Notes: a model not told the origin generated them from the sequence alone. A stretch of DNA of 64,000 nucleotides from Tritrichomonas musculus (GCA_039105265.1 JAPFFF010000008.1:3162001-3226000); one strand, 5' to 3'. Counted from the stretch's first letter, positions 26,853-38,174 are shown. Program-made: numbers and translations.

Positions 26853-27301
26853 GAATATATAGCTGGTAAAAGTTCTGGATTTTGGTCAAATGAAGCAAAT
26901 TGTGAAATTATCAATTTTATTGAAAAATTGTAATGAAATTTTTAACTTTTTCAATGATTTAAAATCTTTACAAATATCTTCTTTTTATTTGTAACTATAA
27001 AATATTTAATATAAGCAATAGAGGATAGTTAAATGATATTTAGTTTAACCAAGATAATTATAAGTTTGATGCTTTTTTTTAAAAATGGAAAATGTTATCC
27101 AAAAAGATTAGAATAATACTTTGTCAATGATAACAATTTGTTTTTTATAAACAAACACTCTAGTTGCTTTTGGTTAAAGTCTATAATTAAAAAAAAAAAA
27201 AAATACGAAATAATTAAAAAAACAGTTATTTTACAAATAATACAATATAATACAGAAAACAAATAAATTAGATGAACAAAAGTAAAAACATGAAACAATT
27301 A
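26853..27301. other. Intergenic A/T-rich DNA
   Basis: Homopolymer-rich, with no convincing coding or RNA feature. An AACTTTTTCAATGATTT sequence lies near 26944. Confidence 0.4.
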
Positions 27302-29599
27302 TCATTTTCTTAATCCTTTTCTAAGAGAGCTAAGACTTTTGCTAAAGCGAATTTTCTTTGCTTTCGCATATGCTCTTTGGATCTCACGAAGTTTTTGAGG
27401 AATATTAATTTGATCATCAACCATAGATGCAAGTTTTACTATTGAAGCCCACATTCGAATTTTTTCATGATTATTGTCATCACTAATATTTTCCAAAGGT
27501 ATTAAGGATTTTATTCTTTGATTAAGAGAGCTATTACTTGAAGCAATATTTGCAGGTCTTCTCCTTGTATTGTTTCTACTCTCATCACTATCTTCAGAAC
27601 TTGTGCTCCTACTTTCTGTCACAAAATTCCCTCTCCAGTTATTGCGATTATTAGTATTAAAACCAATATTATCAATAACATTAGGATTAATTTTGACATT
27701 GTTCCCTAACGATGAAGTTTTCTTGATAGCTCTTTTATGAATAACAGGAAGGCCACCATTAACATTATTATTAGTAGGGATAGAAGGAACACTATCAAAA
27801 TCATTCAGACTGATTCTGTTGCTGGATAGAATATTTCCATTTCTTATATTTGAAAAATTGGAATTGTGATTATTGCTATTATTATTAGAAAATAAATTAT
27901 TGATATTATTACTGTGATAAAAACTATTACTACTAATATTATTATTAAGGCTAAAACTACCATTGATATCAGAATTATTATAATAATCAGTTGTATTACT
28001 GCCTTTGAAAAAATCATGGTTGCTATCAACAGATAATAATGAGTTTTGAGCTAAACTATTTTTTTGTCCTAGATTAGATTGAGGGTTTGATATTGCAGTT
28101 TTGCTAACTTCATGAAAAGCATATGGATCGATCCTATCCATTGCTCTAAGTATTGAATGGAGAATATCTTGAACAGATGCTGACCAATGGTCTTCTAAGG
28201 CTTCAGAAACAGGCTTATATATAATAGGGAAAAGAGATCTTGAGTTATCCATAATCATTAATTCGATTTCGATTGGTGTCCATATTGAAAAAGCAGCAGA
28301 AGCTATTTTTTGGTGCTCAGAACATGAGCTTACAGTAATTAAATGAAAAACTGGAATCATGATTTCTTGAAATTCCATTGGATCAAGATTTGTCATGGAT
28401 AAAGTGAGAATACTGAAAAAATTAACTTGCTTCGAGGATCTTGTTTTTGGCCAATGCTTAATGATATATTTAATTGTCGGGAGGGCAAGCCTTTGATTGG
28501 ATTTATTTTTGAAAATATTAAAGATAATTTGATAAAAAATATCTTGAAAATAAGCATAGTGTGGAGAGCGAAGGAGAGGTAAGAAGTGCGTAAAATATAA
28601 TTTCAATGTTAAGTCAGGGCATTGCTCGTTGACTACATGAAAAACAGTTAATGCAGGAAGCATTGCATATGGATCTGTAGATCCATAAAGATATTCGATA
28701 AACAAATTAGATATAATATTAACTACTTGTTCAATTTTATCAGGATTTGAATAAAGAAATTGAATCACGATTGATGACAATTGACTTTGTTCATTTATAA
28801 ATGGAGCTTTAAAGCGATCAATTACTTTCTTTATAAAAGAAATATCAAACATTGATGGTAAAGTTGTCATTAAAGATGTAAGCATTTGATAAATTATTGA
28901 TAAATGCGGCCATGATTGATCAACAAAAAGTACAAGTCCGTCACTAAAAGTATATTTGGGATCTATTTCATTAACCGGCCTAAAAATGTGCTTTTCGATC
29001 ATATTTAAAATGTTGCAAAAATCATACTTTGATAATTTAGAGAAATTGACAGCTATTGCATCAAAAATATCGGTTAATTCTTGTAATTTTATTTCTTTTG
29101 CTAATAAATCACCTTCTGGGTCAAAAAAATCGCACATTGTTTCACATAATTTACATTTTTCTCTAAGCGCTTCAGAAAAATTACGGTTTGAAATAAATGG
29201 TAAAGGTGGAAGCTTTTTCATTTCAATATTTGAGTGGACTTTCTTTGATTTACTTTGAAAAGAAAATGGAACATCGATATCGTCAATAACCGAGTCCAAT
29301 TCATCAATATCTTTTCCATCATTTTCTTCTAAACTATGATATTTTTTATTTTTTGTATTACCATTAGAATTTTTAAAACCATTACGACCACTAGGTTCTA
29401 AATTTGGAAAACTTTTGGTTTTGAGACGATTGTTCTTCGGTATATTTTCGATATTTGCTGACTTAACTGAAGGAAATACTGGCGCACTTGTTGAATTAAA
29501 CAATTTACGGATTGGGGAGACTCGACAAGCTTCATGATCAAATTTGATAAGCGTTAATGAAGAAGGATGCGGTATTCGGTATCGCTCAAGAAGAGACAT
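27302..29599 (-). CDS. PP2A regulatory subunit, B56/B' family
   Basis: A 765-residue protein. Residues about 135-500 match the HEAT-like B56 fold: LQELTDIFDAIA, KHIFRPVNEIDPKYTFSDG, IKHWPKTRSSKQVNFFSI, and AAFSIWTPIEIELMIMDNSR followed by DHWSASVQDILHSILRAMDR, the counterpart of the family's YYWNNEYI...HWNKTIHGLIYNAL. B56 subunits bring the PP2A core to its substrates. The N-terminal 130 residues are disordered; residues about 500-690 are an Asn/Ser-rich expansion. The final 60 residues (KIRMWASIVKLASMVDDQIN) resume helical character. It is considerably longer than animal B56 proteins (about 500-600 residues), owing to these additions. Confidence 0.88.
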   Translation of the reverse strand: MSLLERYRIPHPSSLTLIKFDHEACRVSPIRKLFNSTSAPVFPSVKSANIENIPKNNRLKTKSFPNLEPSGRNGFKNSNGNTKNKKYHSLEENDGKDIDELDSVIDDIDVPFSFQSKSKKVHSNIEMKKLPPLPFISNRNFSEALREKCKLCETMCDFFDPEGDLLAKEIKLQELTDIFDAIAVNFSKLSKYDFCNILNMIEKHIFRPVNEIDPKYTFSDGLVLFVDQSWPHLSIIYQMLTSLMTTLPSMFDISFIKKVIDRFKAPFINEQSQLSSIVIQFLYSNPDKIEQVVNIISNLFIEYLYGSTDPYAMLPALTVFHVVNEQCPDLTLKLYFTHFLPLLRSPHYAYFQDIFYQIIFNIFKNKSNQRLALPTIKYIIKHWPKTRSSKQVNFFSILTLSMTNLDPMEFQEIMIPVFHLITVSSCSEHQKIASAAFSIWTPIEIELMIMDNSRSLFPIIYKPVSEALEDHWSASVQDILHSILRAMDRIDPYAFHEVSKTAISNPQSNLGQKNSLAQNSLLSVDSNHDFFKGSNTTDYYNNSDINGSFSLNNNISSNSFYHSNNINNLFSNNNSNNHNSNFSNIRNGNILSSNRISLNDFDSVPSIPTNNNVNGGLPVIHKRAIKKTSSLGNNVKINPNVIDNIGFNTNNRNNWRGNFVTESRSTSSEDSDESRNNTRRRPANIASSNSSLNQRIKSLIPLENISDDNNHEKIRMWASIVKLASMVDDQINIPQKLREIQRAYAKAKKIRFSKSLSSLRKGLRK

Positions 29600-31039
29600 T
29601 TCAGATGAATTTTGAATATCTTAGATTTTATTATTGAATTTATTTGTTTATAAATTGAATCAATATATCGTTCGTAAATTAACAATTCTCTTATAAACTT
29701 TTATGAATAAATTAATAGAAATTTGAATATATGCTCTTATTTATTATATTTCATTTTTCAGCATTAATTTGAATAATAATTCACATTAAAATATATTATT
29801 AGTACTATAAATATTATTTTGTAAATATATTTATATTTAATATTATTATTAATCTTCAAAATATGATGATAATTAACAATAAATAATTTTAGTGAATTAG
29901 AATTTAACTTTACAAAAATATCATTTTTATTAATATGTTTAGGTTTTTGTAGGCAATTTTGATTATTTATTTTTTTAATATCAAATAATAATATAATAGT
30001 TCATGTTAAATAAAATAACAAAATAGAACTTCAGAGATATTTTACATATAACATTAAATGTTTCATAAAAATATTTTTATGAAAAATTGTTAATAATAAA
30101 TGTAATTTTTTATCATAGAAATTTACAATAATTTTTTAAAAAAACAATATATATAAAATATATGATTTGATTTTAGTAAATTATTCACATATATATTTAA
30201 TAAGAAATAATCTATTTTTCCTTTAATTTGATAAAATAAATCTACTTTATTTTTTAAAAAACCTTTTTCACAATATTAAATGGATTCTAAGAAAAAATAT
30301 AAATTCTTAAAATTGAAAGAGATATAAGAACACATCTTTTTTTTTATTATTTTATTAATTTTAGACAATAATTTAATTTTACATCATATTTCTCTGAAAT
30401 AATGAATATTATTTAATATTTCAATTTGTGCTAAACAGTTTTTTTTAATAGCTTTATAATAAAAAAAATCGCACAAAAATTCTATGATTACGATTAATTA
30501 TTCTGAATTAAACTTTTGTAAAGTTGTGAACAATCATGAATAAATTCATACTATTTCTTTGCACATTAATAAAAACATACATTTAATAACTATTTTGAGC
30601 TCTTCGTAAAAAAAAAAAAAATCTCTTGAATGGTTCACTTTTTGAGGGAGTAAAACTCAAAAAGTGAAAGCAATTCAGAGATTTACAAATTCTGCTTCTC
30701 ACTTTTTGAGAGCCGAGCTCTCAAAAAGTGCTATGTGGAATTTGTAAAATTTTATGATCTTGATTATTTCAAAATTTAATTCTTTTGAATTAAGATGAGG
30801 ATGATAATTTTTATTAACGTACGGATTTTTTTCAAAACACCATTTTGATTGATTGGATTTTAAAACTATTAATTTGGATATGATGAAATGAGAATACAAA
30901 CGATTACAACAATAAATATTTATAAAAATGTATTTTTAGATGCCTTTTTTGAAAATTTCATATAAGTCACTTTTTGCTCGTTAATAGATTAGTATCAAAT
31001 AATTTAATACGAATACTCTTCTATTTTTAACATAAACGA
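29600..31039. other. Long A/T-rich intergenic region upstream of the SPAG17-like gene
   Basis: About 1.4 kb without coding character. The first kilobase is featureless A/T. Two strong dyads built on CACTTTTTGAG lie at 30634-30750 (listed separately), and TCACTTTTTGCTCG occurs about 70 bases before the next ATG. Confidence 0.5.
30634..30750. promoter_or_regulatory. Two adjacent dyads containing CACTTTTTGAG
   Basis: Dyad 1: TTCACTTTTTGAG at 30634-30646 pairs with its exact complement at 30656-30668. Dyad 2: CACTTTTTGAGAGC at 30700-30713 pairs with its exact complement at 30717-30730 across a 3-base loop. An outer pair, ATTTACAAATTC (30681-30692) and its complement near 30738, embraces dyad 2. 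They could be binding sites for a dimeric factor, cruciforms, or remnants of small palindromic elements. Confidence 0.5.
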
Positions 31040-34000
31040 ATGTCTCAAGATGTTTCAGTTAATCCAATGATCGCTGTAATTGATGTTGTTCAAAATGCTG
31101 TTGATTATAGCGCACTTACAGATTATCTTAAAACAAATTTTAAAAAGGAAATCGTTTTTTTAAATGCGCATGATTTTACTGATGCAGGTGGTCGTGTTGC
31201 AAAAACAGATAACAAATCATCTTCAAAAGGGAAAAACACAACAGGAGGACTTACATCAAATAACAGTGTTAAAAATATAGTTATTGACCCCCAAAGCCAG
31301 GCAATCGCAAAAGGCATTAAAGCCAAAATTGACGCTGATTTGGTTAAGGTTTTGGAATCAAAAAGAAAAACATATGCTTCTTTTGAAAAAGAAAAGCTCA
31401 AAGCTCTTTCAAAAAGCGCCAAAAATAGCTCAAATGAAGACAAGGCTAATTCTTTAAAATCCAGGGCAGTTATTGATTTTGATGAACTTAAAATGTCTCT
31501 TCCATTTGAAGGAAAAATTGATATATTATATATTATAGTTAATTTTCCATATTTACCACGTCAATTGGCACGAATAATTGAATGTGGTGTGGATTTAAAC
31601 GTTTTTCTCGCAATTGTCCCATCCAATTTTGATGAAAAAGAAAATCACGATTCACAAAGAGGCGATGAAGGTGATAACACTCAAAGAGATGCCAGTGTAA
31701 AATCTCCAATTGTAGTTCAAGGAAACAAGAAATCAACTATTCCTGGTCAAGAATTTGATTCTTTGCAGAATCCAAATGTCTTTCCACCACTTAGGTGGAT
31801 ATCATTAAAAGAAACTGCGCCAGCTCATGTTATATTTGAAAAAGTTTATGCTGGTGATAATATTGAATCTACTTTTAAAAATATTGAAGAAAAATTAATT
31901 TTATTTACAAAAGCAAGAGAATCTTATAATGATTATTTCAGCGAAAAAACCTTGATTGAACTACCAATTATTAGCCATAATTCCAATGGCAACCAAACAG
32001 ATAACGATTATTCATTTTCAATGAATAGCTTCATTGATTTTTTATCAGAAAGACAAGGAGATTTCATTAATGCGCTTTATTATGAATTAAAAAGTCATGA
32101 TTTTCAAACAATCCCTCCACCTCCTCCCGTTCCTTTAAATGATCAATTTTCTACTCTCTTTAAAGATGCAATGGAAACTCTTGACCGCAGAGTTGTATTT
32201 CTTGAACCACGCGAAATAAATAGCAGCGATTTTGCTTTTGATTTTCCATTTTCCGTACATTCTCTCATTTACAAACTTATTGGCTGGACTCTCAAAAAAG
32301 AAGAAACCGGCGCTTGCCAAGCATTATCATGTTTTCTTAACCATCCTCAAAACTTTTATGCATATGCAGGCTCAAAATTTGATTCAATTGTTCAATCAAC
32401 AAATAAAAAGCACCAACTATCTTTACCTTTGTCATTTTTCGACTGGTCTCAATGGAACTACATCGCAGAATACCTTCAACTTGGCGAAGCTTTAGTAGAA
32501 GGAATTAGAAATTCAGAAATCATCGAAACTTCCTTTGATGAATCAGTTGGTATTCTCTGGATTCTTGCTCTTCAACCAGTTCCAAAGACAATAGGTCAAT
32601 ATCAGTCTCGCTACTCCATGCCACAAACGTTTGATGGAATTACAGAATATATTGATCGATTATATAACAACGGAACAAGCGAAAACGGCAATACACCTCA
32701 ACCCGAGAAAAAATCGCGAAATCCTCCATCACCAGCTCAAGTTGTCAGGGATAATTTAGATATCAATATATTATTACCATCATTACAACAACGAATGAAC
32801 GACAATAATTCGTATTACCGCATGCCGATAAAGGTATCGAATTCTATTGATTTTAACGCACCATATTATTTCGATTCAGGCTTAAAAGTGAATATTCGAA
32901 GGGAAGTTGTTAACGAAAAAGTGACATTTAATTACACAGCCAATTTCAAACAATATTTTGATGTTTTTGCCAACAAAAACTCAGTCACAGTTCAAACTTT
33001 TGAAGGGATTCGCATTATGTTTGAGAAACCTTTCTCAGTTACAATTTTATTTAACGAACAATCAATTCAATATAATTCAGAATCTATCGTTATCAAATCT
33101 ACAGGCGAATTTCCAATTATGATAACGAAAAACGGAACTTTCATTATGAATGACAAAGATGGAATTAAAACAATTGTTCATCCAAATGGTACAATAACAA
33201 GAAATGTAGAAATAGAAGTAGTAAATGAAGAAAGAACCTCTGAATTGCCATCGGCCAAAAATGATCTCAAAAATTCATTAAAGAGAAATTTGTCTACATC
33301 AAGCACAATCAATGAGAATATCAATAAAGAAACAAAAACAATGGCTTGGAGATCGATCGATAAAGAGGGATGCTCTTTTTTGCAAACATCTGATGGCGAA
33401 TTAGTAAAAGAAGATTTGAAACATGGAGAGGTGGTTGATTTCGCTTCAATGACTCGTACAATAATTCGTCCGGATAATATTGAATATTACATTAAAAAAG
33501 ATGGAACAAGAAAAATAATATTCGGTCTTGACTTTTCAATTGAACAAAGTTCATCAAATTCAATAGAAGATGCAATTGCTACTCAACCAAAATCATTAAA
33601 TGAAGGTAATAAACTGAACAAAGCTCATAACATGGATGAAATCAATGATATTAATAATCTTGATGTAAACATTTTGGATGATCTTCAAAGTGACGAGTTT
33701 ATCTTTGATATTCCCAACTTTCCTGTAATTCAAATGAAAGGAAATGAAATGACAATGACTCTTGATCGTTTCATTTTCAATTTCTGTGAAAAGAATGTGA
33801 AAATGACATGTCCAGATTATTCAATTAATATCAATACTGAAAATGTAAATATATCTGCCCCTCCTCCTTCAGAAGAGACAGAAGCAGTAGCAATTTCCGC
33901 ATCTTTATCTTTGTCGATTTCTAAAATGAACAATTCGAATCGAATAAGTACAAGCGTTAGTAATGCTTCAGTCGAGGATCTCCCAACTTTATCAAACCCT

Positions 34001-35896
34001 AGCGATTTTATTACTATGATGTGTTTAGCCCAAAATAAATGTGAATTTAGATGCAATGAAAAAGTTCTTGTTGCCGACCAAAAAGGCCTTGAAAAAATGT
34101 ATCAACTTGAAGAACCAAATCAATCAAGTGATAGCGCTACATCTAATCAGCAAACTACATCAAAGAAAAAGAAGGTTGATCTTTCTATAATGACTCAATG
34201 GGGGAAAGCAAATCCAATCAAAGATACAATTACAGAACAACAGCAAGTTGACTTTTATAAATTGTTTATGCCACATTTCTATGCAATACGTTCCGACATG
34301 ACAATGTGCGAATTTCTCAGAAAAGATGCAATTAATGATGAAGGCTGCACAGTCTTTGAAGAAGTTCTTTCACATCCAACTGGTTATGAATGCAACATTA
34401 TAACTTATCATCATCCAATTCGTCCTTCTGCAGTTTATTTCATCAACAAGCCGCAAACAAAATCTGAACGATCAACAATTCTCAAAGGACTCCATATACC
34501 AAAGCCAAAGAAAGAGAAACCAAAAACAGCAGTTCAAAAACCAGTCACTTCAACGCCATCTACAGGAATTTCTAATTCAGCCTTATCAAATGAAGATTCT
34601 GAAGAAACAAGTCAGCCAATGAATTCAAAAGATCAACACAAACATCATTCAACCTCCAGGAAGAGCAAGCCAGGTTCAAGTAAAGATATCAAAGTTACAG
34701 ATAATTCAACAGATAAGAAAGGCAAGATCAAAGGCAGCAATAGTGAATTATTAAATGATACTGAATCCGCAACAGACCAGCGAAAGAGCCGAAGTCGAAG
34801 TAAAAGTCGTGCAATGTCATCTCCAGAAGCAGAAGAGAGAGTTATTAATTCACAGCATTCAAATCGTTTAGAAGACAATAAAATCGAAGATAATGACGAT
34901 GATTCGAACAGTGAAGATGATGAAGCACTTTCACTTGCTGAAGCTCATCGTAATACATTATTATGTTACAACAAACTTTTCGTTAATGCAATGAATAACT
35001 GGCTAGATAAACATAATATTGCATATGAAGAAATGATGCATCCACCAGAAGAGCCAGAACCAGAAATTTTACTAGTTCCACCACCAACTCCATCTCCTCG
35101 TATTTTAGAAGCCCAAGCAAACAAATATTCAAAAACTGTTGCTGAATTTGAAAGCGGAGCAGCAACTCCAAATTATTGGGAAAGTCTCGAGGCTGAGTTC
35201 GCAATGCCTCTTGATGAGCCGAGAACAATTGAAAGAGATTTATCTCCCAGGATCCAATTACATGATCCGCCAAGACGATACAATAAGAAAAAGCGATCAT
35301 TTTATTATTATGATGAACATGTCAATACGAGTGATGATGATGACAATCTTGATATTTATGACGAAGAAACGTATAATAATCTTAAATCTAATGTAATGGC
35401 AAGTAACTCAAATACGGGACGATCAACAACAAGTGAGGATGTATATAGCATTAATTCTAATAATAGTACTAGTAATACTAATAATAACACTAAAACAACT
35501 AAAAAGATCATTTATAATAATAAAGTTATCAATTGTTCTTATACTCCAGGAACAAACAGAAATTCTTTAAATACAGTGATAACTCGACCAGTTACAGTAA
35601 AGGCTACTCCTAATGCAATTAATTTTGGAAAAGTTAAGGCTATGACATCTGCATCTGCTCAACTTGTTATTACTAATGTTGGAAAAGTTCCTCTCCATTA
35701 TTCAGTAACTCAAACATCTGAACCTAATATAAGAGTTTTGACTATTCCAGGCGTTGTTTTTCCAGGTCTAAAAATGACATTAAAAGTTGCTCTTTTACCA
35801 ATTAAATATGCACAAAATATATCAACATCATTCCAATTAAAAACACAAATGTTTGATTTGTCAATTCCTGTTACTGCAGATATTGTGGAAGAATGA
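31040..35896 (+). CDS. SPAG17: SPAG17/PF6-like central-apparatus protein
   Basis: A 1,618-residue protein. The middle has the repeating beta motifs of SPAG17/PF6: GIRIMFEKPFSVTILFNEQS, GEFPIMITKNGTFIMNDKDG followed by VHPNGTITRN, and IRPDNIEYYIKKDGTRKIIF. A segment WGKANPIKDTITEQQQVDFY precedes a charged linker. The C-terminal 100 residues form an ASH/PapD-like domain (ATPNAINFGKVKAM; LVITNVGKVPLHYSV), as common in ciliary proteins. SPAG17/PF6 belongs to the C1a projection of the central pair of motile axonemes and helps control beating. The protein is shorter than the human one (over 2,200 residues). Asp/Ser-rich linkers are frequent in the C-terminal half. The next gene, a TTLL enzyme, also concerns axonemal or cytoskeletal tubulin. 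Confidence 0.78.
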   Translation: MSQDVSVNPMIAVIDVVQNAVDYSALTDYLKTNFKKEIVFLNAHDFTDAGGRVAKTDNKSSSKGKNTTGGLTSNNSVKNIVIDPQSQAIAKGIKAKIDADLVKVLESKRKTYASFEKEKLKALSKSAKNSSNEDKANSLKSRAVIDFDELKMSLPFEGKIDILYIIVNFPYLPRQLARIIECGVDLNVFLAIVPSNFDEKENHDSQRGDEGDNTQRDASVKSPIVVQGNKKSTIPGQEFDSLQNPNVFPPLRWISLKETAPAHVIFEKVYAGDNIESTFKNIEEKLILFTKARESYNDYFSEKTLIELPIISHNSNGNQTDNDYSFSMNSFIDFLSERQGDFINALYYELKSHDFQTIPPPPPVPLNDQFSTLFKDAMETLDRRVVFLEPREINSSDFAFDFPFSVHSLIYKLIGWTLKKEETGACQALSCFLNHPQNFYAYAGSKFDSIVQSTNKKHQLSLPLSFFDWSQWNYIAEYLQLGEALVEGIRNSEIIETSFDESVGILWILALQPVPKTIGQYQSRYSMPQTFDGITEYIDRLYNNGTSENGNTPQPEKKSRNPPSPAQVVRDNLDINILLPSLQQRMNDNNSYYRMPIKVSNSIDFNAPYYFDSGLKVNIRREVVNEKVTFNYTANFKQYFDVFANKNSVTVQTFEGIRIMFEKPFSVTILFNEQSIQYNSESIVIKSTGEFPIMITKNGTFIMNDKDGIKTIVHPNGTITRNVEIEVVNEERTSELPSAKNDLKNSLKRNLSTSSTINENINKETKTMAWRSIDKEGCSFLQTSDGELVKEDLKHGEVVDFASMTRTIIRPDNIEYYIKKDGTRKIIFGLDFSIEQSSSNSIEDAIATQPKSLNEGNKLNKAHNMDEINDINNLDVNILDDLQSDEFIFDIPNFPVIQMKGNEMTMTLDRFIFNFCEKNVKMTCPDYSININTENVNISAPPPSEETEAVAISASLSLSISKMNNSNRISTSVSNASVEDLPTLSNPSDFITMMCLAQNKCEFRCNEKVLVADQKGLEKMYQLEEPNQSSDSATSNQQTTSKKKKVDLSIMTQWGKANPIKDTITEQQQVDFYKLFMPHFYAIRSDMTMCEFLRKDAINDEGCTVFEEVLSHPTGYECNIITYHHPIRPSAVYFINKPQTKSERSTILKGLHIPKPKKEKPKTAVQKPVTSTPSTGISNSALSNEDSEETSQPMNSKDQHKHHSTSRKSKPGSSKDIKVTDNSTDKKGKIKGSNSELLNDTESATDQRKSRSRSKSRAMSSPEAEERVINSQHSNRLEDNKIEDNDDDSNSEDDEALSLAEAHRNTLLCYNKLFVNAMNNWLDKHNIAYEEMMHPPEEPEPEILLVPPPTPSPRILEAQANKYSKTVAEFESGAATPNYWESLEAEFAMPLDEPRTIERDLSPRIQLHDPPRRYNKKKRSFYYYDEHVNTSDDDDNLDIYDEETYNNLKSNVMASNSNTGRSTTSEDVYSINSNNSTSNTNNNTKTTKKIIYNNKVINCSYTPGTNRNSLNTVITRPVTVKATPNAINFGKVKAMTSASAQLVITNVGKVPLHYSVTQTSEPNIRVLTIPGVVFPGLKMTLKVALLPIKYAQNISTSFQLKTQMFDLSIPVTADIVEE

Positions 35897-36198
35897 TATT
35901 TTTTTATTATATTTTTATTCATTTTGTTAATAAAGTTTTTTTTTTTTTTTGTTTAATATTATAAATATTTATATAAAAAATAATAAATCAAATTAATTGA
36001 TATTTTTTTAAGAATATTGAGCGAGATATTTTAATTTTTTCAAAGTTTAATTATAAATTGAATTACGTCAAACTTTTTAATAGATTATTGCGTATCAATC
36101 AACACTTTTGAGAGATTCAAAATTTTTTCACAAAATTCTATTAGAAATAACGTTTTGAATTTTTTACTCAAATATCACGTTTTGAATTTCCCTTCATC
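35897..36198. other. Intergenic region between SPAG17-like and TTLL genes
   Basis: It holds a T tract just after the stop codon and a duplicated ACGTTTTGAATTT (about 36151 and 36177) within 50 bases of the TTLL start codon, a possible promoter element. Confidence 0.4.
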
Positions 36199-37743
36199 AT
36201 GACTTCTTTAATCGCTACTGGTGGTTTTATTAAATTCGAAACTGTATCTGAAGCAATGAAAGCTGCTGGAATTGATTATCAAGAGAATAATCAGCGAGGA
36301 ATATTAGTTTGGTTTGATAACGTACGTGATAAAGATTTCTTTTCATCTCTTCAACCTTATCAGATAGTAAATCGTATTCCATCAATCAATATGATATGCC
36401 GTAAAGCTCCTTTTGTTGGACTTATTCAACGGGTTGCTCCACTCTTTCCAGAATATTTCACTTTTCTACCTACAAGCTTTATTCTTCCATTAAAAAATCA
36501 GCAGTTTATTGCAGCTGTTAATAAAAAGAAAACAAGATATATTGTAAAACCTGATTGCGGCTCACTTGGAAAAGGTATTACCATTATTGAACCTGGCGAT
36601 ACTTATGAGCCTCAGCCTACATTGGCAATTGCCCAAGAATACATTGAATCAACAACATTACATAACACAAAATTTGATATGAGAATTTATGCACTTGTGG
36701 CATCTGTTCATCCAGAATTGACAATTTATGTTTATAGAGATGGAATTGCACGTTTTTGTTCGGCTACTCAAGATCAACACAATCTTTTTTCTCAAATCAC
36801 TAATACTGCAGTTAATAGACAAAATCCTGATCTGGCTAATGTAAATAGTATTACACGTAGAGTTGAATCTGTTTTTGAAGAAATGGCAAGTCAAAGATCA
36901 ACTTCGAAATTAAATGAAAATGATAATTCAGAAAAAGAAACAGAACCCAATGAAGACAATAATGAAAAAAGTGAAGAAAATGAATCAGAAACTGAGAATA
37001 AAAAAGAAACTGATAATGAAAATGACAATAATAGTGAAGTTCAAGATGAAAAAGGAAGTGAAACAACTAATACAAACGAAAAAAGTAGTAAGAAACCAGT
37101 TGATATAGGCGCATTATGGAAAAGAATTGATAATGCTATTGTTTTTACCATCATGTCAGCTACAAACTTTATACTTAAAGGCACACAATCATCATGTCCT
37201 TCATACGGACTTCCAAGATGCTTCCAAATACTTGGATTTGATGTACTATTAGACAAAGATTTAAATCCATACATACTTGAAGTTAATTTTCGTCCTTCTC
37301 TAGAATATGATACTGAAGAAGAAAAAAATATGAAAATTGAAATGCTTAGTCAAGCCATGAAAATTGCTGCTCCATTTCAAATGCTTCAAAGTACAGTTTC
37401 TGACAGAACAACACCATGGAATGACAAAATGTGGATTTCTTATTTACAACATAATGAAGATGTTTTCAAAAGAGTTGAAAGATGCAGAGATCTTGCTGTT
37501 AAAGAAAGCAAATTCGAAAAGGTTTATCCAACAAAAGACCCAATTAATAAAGATTATTTAAGGGTTTTCAATTCACTAAAAAAATTACAGCCAAAAATGG
37601 GAATGAGCTATAATCTTCCTGATATTTCAGAACCTCCGAAATTAAGAATTAGCAGTCCTCAACTCAAACCTCTTATTACCAAACCAGTAAAGAAGAGGAG
37701 TAAATCACCATCAAGAAAGAAGCAAAAGCTTTTACCTCTTTAA
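36199..37743 (+). CDS. Tubulin tyrosine ligase-like (TTLL) enzyme
   Basis: A 514-residue ATP-grasp enzyme. ATP-binding and catalytic segments are visible: RYIVKPDCGSLGKGITII (about 113-130), IAQEYIESTTLHNTKFDMRI (about 143-162), YVYRDGIARFCSATQD (about 174-189) and LGFDVLLDKDLNPYILEVNF (about 340-360, with the metal-binding Glu-Val-Asn). This arrangement is that of TTLL glutamylases/glycylases, which add amino acids to tubulin tails. A Glu/Asn-rich insertion of about 70 residues (about 233-300) interrupts the catalytic domain. The C-terminal 100 residues end in a basic tail (KPVKKRSKSPSRKKQKLLPL) that may bind microtubules. Whether it adds Glu or Gly cannot be told. Confidence 0.87.
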   Translation: MTSLIATGGFIKFETVSEAMKAAGIDYQENNQRGILVWFDNVRDKDFFSSLQPYQIVNRIPSINMICRKAPFVGLIQRVAPLFPEYFTFLPTSFILPLKNQQFIAAVNKKKTRYIVKPDCGSLGKGITIIEPGDTYEPQPTLAIAQEYIESTTLHNTKFDMRIYALVASVHPELTIYVYRDGIARFCSATQDQHNLFSQITNTAVNRQNPDLANVNSITRRVESVFEEMASQRSTSKLNENDNSEKETEPNEDNNEKSEENESETENKKETDNENDNNSEVQDEKGSETTNTNEKSSKKPVDIGALWKRIDNAIVFTIMSATNFILKGTQSSCPSYGLPRCFQILGFDVLLDKDLNPYILEVNFRPSLEYDTEEEKNMKIEMLSQAMKIAAPFQMLQSTVSDRTTPWNDKMWISYLQHNEDVFKRVERCRDLAVKESKFEKVYPTKDPINKDYLRVFNSLKKLQPKMGMSYNLPDISEPPKLRISSPQLKPLITKPVKKRSKSPSRKKQKLLPL

Positions 37744-38174
37744 AAAAAATATTATAATAGAAATGTGAAATTTTAACTATTAATAATTGTAATTGATTTT
37801 TATTAAAGCATTAGAATGTAAAATCTTTATCTTTTTCTTTACACTTGTTTTTTTTTTTAAAAGATATTTTTACAAATATATTTTGTATATCAGTTTTGTA
37901 TATCAAATTGTTTAATCACATTGGCCATTTCCAAATCATTCCAATTAGGAAATAATAAACTTTCTTTACCGAAGCAAACTTTTTTTAATTAAAATGATCT
38001 CAAAATTTTTATTATACAATGAGATTGAATCATGAAAACAGATTGTATATACTCTCTTAAACATAAATAATTTTGTTTAAATTGATTATAATAAATACAT
38101 AATGTATAAAAAAAATAATATAATACTTAATTTCAACTTTAAACACAAAATCTATAAAAATAATAATATATAAA
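37744..38174. other. Intergenic A/T-rich DNA
   Basis: Convergent 3' ends of the TTLL and RIC1-like genes. A short direct repeat TTTTGTATATCA (about 37881 and 37893) is the only structure seen. Confidence 0.4.

Noticed and set aside
27095-27298. 67-codon hydrophobic minus-strand frame after the B56 gene
   Set aside because: Translation of A/T-rich 3' flanking DNA with homopolymers; nothing supports a gene.
30699-30899. 66-codon minus-strand frame near the dyads
   Set aside because: It would need a non-ATG start and runs through the palindrome.
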